DNA of 48,196 bases from the NCBI GenBank assembly GCA_964406505.1, contig CAYORX010000014.1:1-48196 (forward strand), given 5' to 3'. Of the stretch, positions 1-7,659 are shown in pieces (position 1 is the first letter of the stretch; the number at the start of each line of letters is the position of its first letter). The translations under genes were made by a program, and so were the position numbers. The DNA is from DTU015 sp964406505 (GTDB lineage: Bacteria > Bacillota > Sulfobacillia > Fermentithermobacillales > Fermentithermobacillaceae). The notes under the pieces are model-generated. The model saw only the letters and a program-made list of their open reading frames with translations, had not been told where the DNA came from and did no database searches.

Positions 1-1100
1 GCCTTATGGCTGATTCCACATTGGGGAATATCCTGATGACGCGCTTTCGTCTTCTGATTTCCTGATTAAGTCTTTCCATCATGTTGGTGGTGCGAAGTTT
101 CCTACGATAGCGCTTCGGTAGTGCTAACACAGCCACCGCATCATCAAATCCATTCTCCAAAGTTTCCATGGCTTTTGGTACCTGGTCTTCATAAGACTCC
201 AAGGTAGCATTTAAGAGGATTCGTGCGGTTTCTAAATCAGATGCCGTGAATATTGACCTAAGACGACTATGTATCTCTGGCTGCAAATGCTTGGGCACAG
301 CACTAAGAATATTTCGCGTGAGGTGTGTCTGGCACCTTTGCCAAGATGCCCCCTGAAACTGCTCCTGTATTGCCCTTACAAGCCCCGAGTGGCAATCAGA
401 CACAACCAAATCTACCCCTCGAATACCCCTTGACTTGAGCCATGAGCAGTACTCATGCCAACCTTCGTAGGTTTCACTATTCCCAATCTTGATGCCGAGA
501 AACTCCCTGTGACCATCGGGGTTGATCCCAACAGAGAGCATAATGCTTTGGCTCCTGACCCGACCCAGTTTGCGAACCTTAATTACGATTGCATCCATGA
601 GAACGAAGGGGAACTCCCCTAAGGCCGCTCGCTTTAATCCTGCCCAATTGGATCTAAACCCTTACTCAGTTTTGAAAAAGAAGTCCCACACAACTGCTCA
701 GTTATCCTGGTCACCTTTCTTGTGGATACCCCGTTTACGACCATTTCCATCATGGCGATCAAAAGTGCCATCTCAGAACGCTGGTAGTGTTCCCACATCT
801 GGGTTGAGAGTGTCCCTTTACGAAATTGCGGGACAGACAAACTCAACGTTCCCATTCTAGTATGAAGAGGCTTGTCCCGGTGGCCGTTTCGATGGCCAAG
901 GCGCCTGGATGTTCGCTCATAAGGTAGAGCACCTATGGCCTCGGTAGCCTAGGCTTGCAAAACCTGATTCAGCACCTTTTCAACCAATCGAGCCAACCCC
1001 TCACATTTGAGAAAAAGTCCGTGTAAATCTTCCTGTGATAGCGTAATGTTGTATTGGGTCGCTGCTTTTGTCTCTGACTTTTGTTTTTTACCTGAAACTT
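1..1100 (-). pseudogene. IS256-family (mutator-type) transposase, broken and cut by window edge
   Basis: Reading the minus strand gives the IS256 transposase in pieces. An N-terminal part carries LSQEDLHGLFLKCEGLAR and RRLGHRNGHRDKPLH, a middle part carries GVSTRKVTRITEQLCG, and a C-terminal part carries LMDAIVIKVRK, VVSDCHSGLVRAIQ and NMMERLNQEIRRR. The last three hold the expected DDE acidic residues. It cannot make a full protein. There is an in-frame TAG at 949-951, a frameshift or deletion near 635-645 (the frame ends just after GLDPIGQD, where the family continues), and no start codon in the N-terminal frame. The C-terminal end lies beyond position 1. Terminal inverted repeats were not recognised. 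The family call is firm; the exact right boundary is approximate. Confidence 0.88.
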
Positions 1101-1416
1101 AGTCAATCAAAAAGCGATGGTCCCCTCGGATCCCCATTGGCACTGATCCGCTTTTACATCACTATATGGACTCTATTTGCACATTTTCGCCTTTCCAACT
1201 TACTTTCGCCCGGAACAGCAAGATTTATTTGGTAAGATTCATCTATCTAATTGATACTGCACGATAGAAAATGTCATATTCCGACTTTACATTCAAATTT
1301 CGGGTGCTGATTGTTTTGCATTTACCTATTTAGCCTATCTTTTAAGAGGGGAATTTGGGGGGATATATGATAGTCGATGTCAGTGGCTCAAATTGCTTTA
1401 GATTCCTGCAAAATTG
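1101..1416. other. intergenic, no gene seen
   Basis: This stretch lies between the transposase remnant and the D-aminopeptidase terminator. I see no open frame with a ribosome site and no recognisable element end. It may include the right end of the IS256 element. Confidence 0.5.
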
Positions 1417-1447
1417 ATACGGGGATATTTTAATAGAATCCCCGTAT
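1417..1447 (-). terminator. hairpin downstream of the D-aminopeptidase gene
   Basis: ATACGGGGAT at 1417-1426 pairs perfectly with ATCCCCGTAT at 1438-1447 (10 bp, 11-nt loop). It lies 25 bases after the stop of the minus-strand gene. On that strand it is followed by CAATTTTGC, a short T-run, so it fits a weak intrinsic terminator. Confidence 0.6.
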
Positions 1448-1472
1448 GATTTTGCTTTTGTTTTGTAGCCAG

Positions 1473-2318
1473 CTATTTGTAAAGAGCAGCGTCATCTCTA
1501 AAATTACCGGCAAGAGATGTACCAATGACGAAATGTCTGTATACTTCAAGATAATCCTTGCCTGTATACTCAACTGTACTTTCGCCAAGGCGTTTGGTTT
1601 TTGGGGCCCCCATTGCTAGTCGTGCTTGAGATTCTGCGGAGTAACGGACTTCAATTTTAGGATTTTTACCTGCATCCATCGGTTTAATACCATCCGCTTT
1701 ATAGTTTTCCAAAGCCATTTTTACTGTATTACTTATCATTTTTGATGTGACCTTTGGATGCAGACAGATAGCACTACCGTTACCGATACATTCTTTTGTT
1801 TGCACCGTGTAGATTCCTGGTATGGTGGTTTTTGCGTCTGCAGTAACAATGTCATCTCCAGACAAAAAGATCACAGGAGTGTCAAAATAACCGCATACGT
1901 AGCCAATAAGTTCATATTCCGAAATAATTTTTCCGTTTAATTTCATTTCAACCATGGAACCGTACGCATAGCTGTGACTGATAACACCTTTAGAACCTTT
2001 TCTTGCGTGATATCCAATAAGAAGTGCCACATCAAATTTTAGTTCAGCGCCTTGCGCCATTGTTAGTGGCCGGTCTTTGCCCGAGCAAAGTTTAATTCTT
2101 GGGTCGAGCTGATCTATAATAAGATTGTCACCGTTGTTATGTGCATCATTTACAAAAAATTCAGTTGCGCCTCCTCTAAAAGCCCCATCGGCTGCAGCAT
2201 TAACATCGCTAGCCATCAATCTTCTTGCCTTTTCGAATTCTTTATTAGTCGACATCACTTGGGACAATTTATAGATTCCAGATATTCCTTCTGCGTCCAT
2301 CGAAACATAGACCCTCAT
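1473..2318 (-). CDS. dppA: D-aminopeptidase, M55 family (DppA)
   Basis: This 281-residue protein begins MRVYVSMDAEGISGI, the hallmark of peptidase family M55, and has the family's usual length. The zinc ligands and catalytic residues of Bacillus DppA are present at matching positions: Asp8, Glu10, His60 (NDAH), His104 (GYHA), the nucleophile-position His115 (SHSY) and Glu134. The family hydrolyses D-amino-acid-containing dipeptides in the cytoplasm as a toroidal oligomer. AAAGGAG lies 10 bases before the ATG. The gene is divergent from a peptide ABC importer at 2632-9447, the usual partner of DppA. It most likely processes the imported peptides, perhaps D-Ala-containing muropeptides; the substrate is inferred. 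Confidence 0.93.
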   Translation of the reverse strand: MRVYVSMDAEGISGIYKLSQVMSTNKEFEKARRLMASDVNAAADGAFRGGATEFFVNDAHNNGDNLIIDQLDPRIKLCSGKDRPLTMAQGAELKFDVALLIGYHARKGSKGVISHSYAYGSMVEMKLNGKIISEYELIGYVCGYFDTPVIFLSGDDIVTADAKTTIPGIYTVQTKECIGNGSAICLHPKVTSKMISNTVKMALENYKADGIKPMDAGKNPKIEVRYSAESQARLAMGAPKTKRLGESTVEYTGKDYLEVYRHFVIGTSLAGNFRDDAALYK

Positions 2319-2631
2319 ATTGTCAGTACTCCTTTCTTATTTAATGCACAAGATAAAAGACAAATTGAGTTGCGTTAGCTGTTGTTTTCCATGTAAAACT
2401 CCGATTTTCCTGCATAAGGTCAAAAGCCTGTGATAGAATTCGACAAATTAAACGAAAATATGAGCGGAACTTTAAACTTTTTCTTCTTTTTCATGTTAAC
2501 TAACAAACAAAACGGAAGGATTTTGACATATTAGCCTCGAACAATAAAATCGTGCGAGCATTCGCTTAAATCTGATTAGTCGAACCCAAATCTTCAGTGC
2601 TCGTCAAAGGTAAAAAGAGGTGAAAATAAAC
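2319..2631. other. divergent intergenic region between dppA and the importer operon
   Basis: This region holds the outward signals for both transcription units. A plus-strand promoter (2523-2550) is visible. No minus-strand promoter was identified with confidence, and no operator or riboswitch was recognised. Confidence 0.5.
2523..2550 (+). promoter_or_regulatory. sigma-A-type promoter of the first importer operon
   Basis: TTGACA at 2523-2528 and TAAAAT at 2545-2550 are separated by 16 bases and lie about 80 bases before the first permease start. Confidence 0.6.
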
Positions 2632-4065
2632 ATGGCGGACATGCGTCAAAATGCTGGGTTTGTATATAGTGTTGTTAATACAATAGCTCGTATGCGAAAT
2701 AATATTGTATACCATATTTGTTTGTGGATTTTTGGGTTTTTTACGATGACAGCGGTGCTTATTAGTCATAGGTTCAATGATTATTCAAATTTAATCCAGA
2801 AGAGAAAACGGGAAATCTTGAAGATGATTAGGAATTCCGAAACTGCCGACGCTCTACGCGAGGAAATTCGTTCGGAAATCGAATGCAAGGATAATTTTTT
2901 TGGAACGTTTCGGACTGAGTTTGAAATAGAACAAGATGTTGAGCGGGAATTTGAGATTACTATTCAGGAGTTGGCACTTGAGCATATACAACAGGATCGG
3001 GTTTTCGGCGGGGTTGAAAGTGGGTTTAATAATACGTTGAAAAAATTGTTAAATAACAAATTGTTTTTAATATTCTCATTAATATTTTCGTTACCTATGT
3101 ACATATTAATTGGTATCTACAACAATGCATATGTCAAATATGTTTTCGAACGATTGTTTATGATGATATTTGTTCTGCTTGGAGTAACTATCGTTGTTTT
3201 TACAATAATTTACATTTCCCCTACCGATCCCGCTGCGAGTGTTCTTGGCCCCGATGCACCTGCTCAAACAGTTGAAAATTTTCGTAAAGCCTATGGGCTA
3301 ACTGATCCATATTTGAAACAATTATGGAGCACCTTTCGAAGGGTCGTGACGTTTGATCTTGGGTCTTCGTATATAGGTAATGAGAACATTGCTAAGGCAA
3401 TTGCTCGAAAATTCCCCATTACTTTTAACGTGGGCCTGGCCTCACTTGGAGTTGCGCTTTTGATTGCCATGCCTGCCGGTATTATTTCTGCGATGAAACA
3501 GTATTCCGGTTTCGATTACTTATTAATGTTTGTTGCGTTACTTGGACTATCTGTGCCGAATTTCTGGTTAGGATTAATACTAATACTTCAGTTTTCAATA
3601 AAACGGAATTGGTTACCTGCAATGTTTCAGGTAGGTAATCTTTTAACTATTATTATGCCAGCAATAGTAGTTGGAACTGGCATGTCTGCTTCCTTGGCAA
3701 GAATGACTCGTTCCTCTATGCTAGAAGTTGCAAGACAGGATTATGTTACCATGGCAAGGGCTAAGGGGCTAAGCGAAAGCAAAGTGGTGCTTCGCCATAT
3801 TCTTAAAAATGCTCTCCTACCGATAATCACAATTATTGGCATGCAATTTGCGGCTGTATTAAGTGGAGCGGCTACGACAGAAAAAGTGTTTAATATTAAA
3901 GGTATGTGCGAGTATATTTCAAGCCGGACCCTCCTTCCTGATACCCCGGTGGTGATAGGTGGTGTTATTTACATAGCCACAGCCATATCCATATCTAATC
4001 TAATTGTCGATATTATTTATACTTTTATTGATCCTAGAATTAAAACGCGGTTGGATAACTACTAA
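2632..4065 (+). CDS. peptide ABC importer permease, DppB type, with N-terminal extension
   Basis: The C-terminal ~300 residues are a normal DppB/OppB permease: the opening membrane segment FERLFMMIFVLLGVTIVVF, DLGSSY, SVPNFWLGL, and the EAA cytoplasmic loop (MARAKGLSESKVVLRHILKN) that contacts the ATPases. Ahead of it lie about 170 extra residues. They contain a membrane segment at about 26-48, a charged and probably helical stretch at about 50-135 rich in Glu, Arg and Lys, and a second membrane segment at about 144-166. Ordinary DppB is about 310-340 residues; this one is about 477. A GTG at 2620 opens the frame, but AAGAGGTG overlaps it, and the ATG at 2632 has correct spacing, so I chose 2632. 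It is the first gene of a five-gene operon. Confidence 0.9.
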   Translation: MADMRQNAGFVYSVVNTIARMRNNIVYHICLWIFGFFTMTAVLISHRFNDYSNLIQKRKREILKMIRNSETADALREEIRSEIECKDNFFGTFRTEFEIEQDVEREFEITIQELALEHIQQDRVFGGVESGFNNTLKKLLNNKLFLIFSLIFSLPMYILIGIYNNAYVKYVFERLFMMIFVLLGVTIVVFTIIYISPTDPAASVLGPDAPAQTVENFRKAYGLTDPYLKQLWSTFRRVVTFDLGSSYIGNENIAKAIARKFPITFNVGLASLGVALLIAMPAGIISAMKQYSGFDYLLMFVALLGLSVPNFWLGLILILQFSIKRNWLPAMFQVGNLLTIIMPAIVVGTGMSASLARMTRSSMLEVARQDYVTMARAKGLSESKVVLRHILKNALLPIITIIGMQFAAVLSGAATTEKVFNIKGMCEYISSRTLLPDTPVVIGGVIYIATAISISNLIVDIIYTFIDPRIKTRLDNY

Positions 4066-4083
4066 GAAGGATGGTGTCAGCAA

Positions 4084-5628
4084 ATGGGTGTTACTACCTC
4101 CATGGGTGTGGGTCAAGCCAACTGTAATTCTGAATTTCGCAAACGATTGAATAAGCATCGACTTAATTCTTTTATCGAATATCGTGTGCTTTCTTTTTCA
4201 ATAGGGGCCACATGTGTTCTTACTTTTGTATTTGCCCTTAACATTTATGATCTTTTGACGAAATCCCTAAGCCTGTTTTTCCTTAAAGTTACAACAGTTT
4301 ATCTTGCTAGTTTGCTTTTATTGTTGTTTTTACGTCGTCGTATGGTATCCGAAATTTTACAGACGAACGAATTTAGTGTAACTACTAGATTGTGCGGTGT
4401 TTTACTTTTGCCGTTTGTTTTGGTAGGTAATGTATTCTCGTTTGTTGCAGGGTGTATCTTGTTTTCCAAAGATCCTACAATAGAATATCAAATTAGCGTT
4501 TACATGGTGCTTACTAATATTTGCATTATTATTGTATCATTGCTTAACCTATTTAAAGACTTTGTGGCAAGTACATTTTGGTTGGGCCAGTGTTTGTTGC
4601 TTGTATCGCTTGTTGCATCTTTGATAATATCTATTCTCGTGTCAAGATATATAACTCAGAAGGCTATAGACAAAAGAATGGTTTGGTTGTGTGGCCCTTT
4701 GGTGCTCATCAGTATTTCTGGCAACTTATTTGCGTTAGCCCTTGCCGTGATTATCTACAAGCGCTTTAAACAAAAAAATGTCGAAGTATCAATTAAATGG
4801 GTCGATATTTTGCGGCGTTTATTTAAGAATCAAATGGCTGCTATTGGAACATTTGTCGTAGTATTTTTAATATCTTTATCTGTATGCAGTACATTGACCT
4901 TTGATGAGTCAATGGCTATCGACAACAACTACTCTGCTTTACTGCTCGAACCCTGTATAGAATATCCTTTTGGCACTGATGATTTTGGCCGGTGTGTCTT
5001 TTCGCGAATTGTCTACGGAGCGAAAATCTCATTGATTATAGGTCTTGCTTCTATCACATACCCAATGGTGCTAGGAGGGATTCTTGGTGCTCTAGCAGGT
5101 TATTATGGTGGCCGGATCGATGACGTGATTATGAGAGTGCTCGATGTAGTTTACGCAATTCCTGGAATATTGCTTTCTATGGTTATTATTGCATCATTTG
5201 GTGCAAATATGATTACGCTAATTTTTGCCTTGGGCATTCATAGTATTGCTTCTTATGCAAGGGTAACTCGTGCTAGTGTTCTTACAATGGTTAATTCCGA
5301 ATTCGTCGAGGCCGCGAAAGCCTGTGGGGCCGATGATAGGGTGATTATATTTAAACATATACTTATTAACTCAACCGCCCCGATTATTGTAAATGCGACC
5401 ATAGGAATAGGTGGTGTTGTACTTTCCACAAGTGCCTTGTCTTATTTGGGAATCGGGATTCCTTCCCATATTCCTGAATGGGGTAATGTGCTTCGGGCAG
5501 GTAGTGCATATTTGGAGACTAAACCATATCTTGCAATCTTTCCGGGACTAGCGATCATGATTATTGTATTAGCTTATAACTTTTTAGGGGATGGACTACG
5601 TGATGCGCTTGATCCAAAGCTGAAATAG
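4084..5628 (+). CDS. peptide ABC importer permease, DppC type, with multi-pass N-terminal extension
   Basis: From about residue 250 the protein is a standard DppC permease, with FGTDDFGRCVFSRIVYGAK, the EAA loop around EFVEAAKACGADDRVIIFKH, and the ending GDGLRDALDPKLK. The first ~240 residues are an addition not found in ordinary DppC (about 280-300 residues). They are very hydrophobic, with about six predicted membrane spans (roughly 36-57, 63-83, 103-124, 136-155, 164-187 and 199-224) and no recognised domain. Total length is 514. AAGGATGG precedes the ATG. It pairs with the similarly extended DppB just upstream, so both membrane subunits of this importer are enlarged. The function of the extra spans is unknown. 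Confidence 0.9.
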   Translation: MGVTTSMGVGQANCNSEFRKRLNKHRLNSFIEYRVLSFSIGATCVLTFVFALNIYDLLTKSLSLFFLKVTTVYLASLLLLLFLRRRMVSEILQTNEFSVTTRLCGVLLLPFVLVGNVFSFVAGCILFSKDPTIEYQISVYMVLTNICIIIVSLLNLFKDFVASTFWLGQCLLLVSLVASLIISILVSRYITQKAIDKRMVWLCGPLVLISISGNLFALALAVIIYKRFKQKNVEVSIKWVDILRRLFKNQMAAIGTFVVVFLISLSVCSTLTFDESMAIDNNYSALLLEPCIEYPFGTDDFGRCVFSRIVYGAKISLIIGLASITYPMVLGGILGALAGYYGGRIDDVIMRVLDVVYAIPGILLSMVIIASFGANMITLIFALGIHSIASYARVTRASVLTMVNSEFVEAAKACGADDRVIIFKHILINSTAPIIVNATIGIGGVVLSTSALSYLGIGIPSHIPEWGNVLRAGSAYLETKPYLAIFPGLAIMIIVLAYNFLGDGLRDALDPKLK

Positions 5629-5639
5629 GAGTGTTTTCT

Positions 5640-6617
5640 ATGAATGCACCATTACTCAAAATTAAAGATTTACATGTTCAATATATCACTGATGATAATA
5701 TAATTAAGGCCGTAAATGGACTAGACCTAAACATTTCGGCAGGTGAAAGCCTAGGACTAGTAGGTGAAACCGGCGCCGGTAAGACTACCACTGCACTAAC
5801 CGTGATGCGGCTGCTCCCTCAACCTGCTGGCATTGTAACAAAAGGCCAAGTGTTGTTTCAGGGAAAAAATGTGCTTCAAAAAACTCAAAAACAAATGTCG
5901 CGAATTCGGGGGAATGGGGTTTCTATGGTTTTTCAGGACCCATTAACTGCACTCAACCCGACAATGCGAGTAGGACAACAAATGCTAGAAGTTCTTGAAG
6001 CCCATAGACGGGTGTCTCGAAAAGAGGCTGTAGATATATGTGTTAATATGCTTGAACAGGTCGGAATAAATAGAGAGAGATTTGATGATTATCCCCATCA
6101 ACTTTCTGGTGGTATGAAGCAACGTGTTGTAATCGCGATGGCTTTATTATGTAGACCCAAATTGCTTATTGCCGACGAGCCAACGACGGCCCTGGATGTG
6201 ACCATTCAAGCACAGATTCTAGAAATTATCAGTCGTTTAATTCAGGAATTCAAAATGTCGATGCTTTTGATAACTCATGACCTGGGAATAGTTGCGGAAA
6301 CTTGCGATCGTATTCTTGTTATGTATGCTGGTACCATTGTCGAATCTGGAACAGTGCTTGATGTTTATAAAAATCCAAAACATCCGTATACGAGGGGGTT
6401 GTTTAGTTCTATCCCCAAATTAGACGAAAATAGTACGAGACTCAAACCTATTAAAGGCTCTACTCCGAATCCAGCAAACTTGCCTTTAGGGTGTTTGTTT
6501 CATCCTCGATGCAGATATCGCCAAAACGTTTGTTGTACGCAGACTCCAGACTTTAGGGGTTTGGGGCATATATATAAATGCCATTTTGACTTAACTCAGG
6601 GGGATGACTATGCATAG
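5640..6617 (+). CDS. peptide ABC importer ATP-binding protein, DppD type
   Basis: This is a canonical oligopeptide-importer ATPase. It has Walker A GETGAGKTT, Q-loop VFQDP, signature LSGGMKQR, Walker B LLIADEPTTALD and the H-loop ITHDLG. The oligo_HPY tail contains spaced cysteines (GCLFHPRC, VCC, KCHF), which in some relatives bind a metal or iron-sulfur centre. A GTG at 5631 lies inside the ribosome site AGGAG; the ATG at 5640, seven bases after it, is the better start. It powers import together with the DppF-type subunit encoded immediately downstream. Confidence 0.94.
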   Translation: MNAPLLKIKDLHVQYITDDNIIKAVNGLDLNISAGESLGLVGETGAGKTTTALTVMRLLPQPAGIVTKGQVLFQGKNVLQKTQKQMSRIRGNGVSMVFQDPLTALNPTMRVGQQMLEVLEAHRRVSRKEAVDICVNMLEQVGINRERFDDYPHQLSGGMKQRVVIAMALLCRPKLLIADEPTTALDVTIQAQILEIISRLIQEFKMSMLLITHDLGIVAETCDRILVMYAGTIVESGTVLDVYKNPKHPYTRGLFSSIPKLDENSTRLKPIKGSTPNPANLPLGCLFHPRCRYRQNVCCTQTPDFRGLGHIYKCHFDLTQGDDYA

Positions 6618-7590
6618 GAAGGCGATTTTAGAGGTAAAAAACCTTAAAAAGTATTTTGATGTTTCTAGGGGGAAACTTCATGCGGTTGATGATATTAGCT
6701 TCAAAATTTCTGTAGGTGAGACGCTCGGAATTGTAGGTGAATCAGGTTGCGGAAAAAGTACCCTTGGACGCGTCATACTTAGGTTACATGAGCCGACCGG
6801 CGGTAAAGTTCTTTATGATGGAATGAATATCACTAGATTTAACAGAAAAGAAATGCAACGGATGCGACGCTATATGCAGATAATATTTCAGGATCCTTTT
6901 TCATCCCTTAACCCTCGCTATACTGTGGCCCAGATTATAGAGGAACCATTAATTCTTAACAATCTTTATACTAACAGTTTAGAAAGACGCAAATATATTG
7001 AGGAACTTATGAACATGGTTGGCTTATCGAAAAGAATGTATAATTCGTACCCACATGAATTTGACGGGGGGCGTAGACAAAGGATAGTTATTGCAAGGGC
7101 TTTATCTGTTAAACCGAAACTCATAATTTGTGATGAGCCAGTTTCTGCCTTGGACATGTCAATTCAAGCGCAAATTCTTAATTTATTGATTGATTTGCAA
7201 AAAAATCTTGGTTTGACCTACATGTTTATTTCACATGATCTTAGCGTGGTAAAACACATTTCTACTGATGTGGGCGTAATGTATCTTGGGCAATTGGTTG
7301 AAAAGGCTCCGACCACAGGACTTTATTCCAATCCGCTTCACCCTTACACTATTGCACTTTTATCGGCTATTCCTGTGCCTGATCCTTTTTCTAATCGAAG
7401 AAAAATTATTCTTCAAGGTGAAATAGCGTCCCCGATAAACCCTAGTCCAGGCTGTCGTTTCTCCGTTCGCTGCCCATTTGCTATTGATCTTTGTCGAACT
7501 GAAACACCTGTATTGCGTATGGTCGAGAATGAACATTTTGTCGCTTGTCATAGAGTTGAGGAGGTGTTAAACAAAAAAATATTTTATTAA
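6610..7590 (+). CDS. peptide ABC importer ATP-binding protein, DppF type
   Basis: This is the second ATPase of the importer. Walker A is GESGCGKST, the Q-loop is IFQDPFSSLNPR, Walker B is LIICDEPVSALD, and the H-loop is SHDLSV. The ABC signature is unusual: FDGGRRQR instead of LSGGQRQR, so the conserved serine is Asp. The catalytic glutamate and both Walker lysines are intact. The ATG at 6604 touches the purine-rich ribosome site, so the ATG at 6610 is preferred. Either start overlaps the upstream gene, which suggests translational coupling. The cysteine-containing C-terminal tail (GCRFSVRC ... VACHR) is normal for the family. Confidence 0.93.
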   Translation: MHRKAILEVKNLKKYFDVSRGKLHAVDDISFKISVGETLGIVGESGCGKSTLGRVILRLHEPTGGKVLYDGMNITRFNRKEMQRMRRYMQIIFQDPFSSLNPRYTVAQIIEEPLILNNLYTNSLERRKYIEELMNMVGLSKRMYNSYPHEFDGGRRQRIVIARALSVKPKLIICDEPVSALDMSIQAQILNLLIDLQKNLGLTYMFISHDLSVVKHISTDVGVMYLGQLVEKAPTTGLYSNPLHPYTIALLSAIPVPDPFSNRRKIILQGEIASPINPSPGCRFSVRCPFAIDLCRTETPVLRMVENEHFVACHRVEEVLNKKIFY

Positions 7591-7659
7591 TTCTAGCAGT
7601 TTATTTGGTTATTGAATCATTATTTATGAAGGATCTAGCAGAGTACTATTTTAGGAGGC

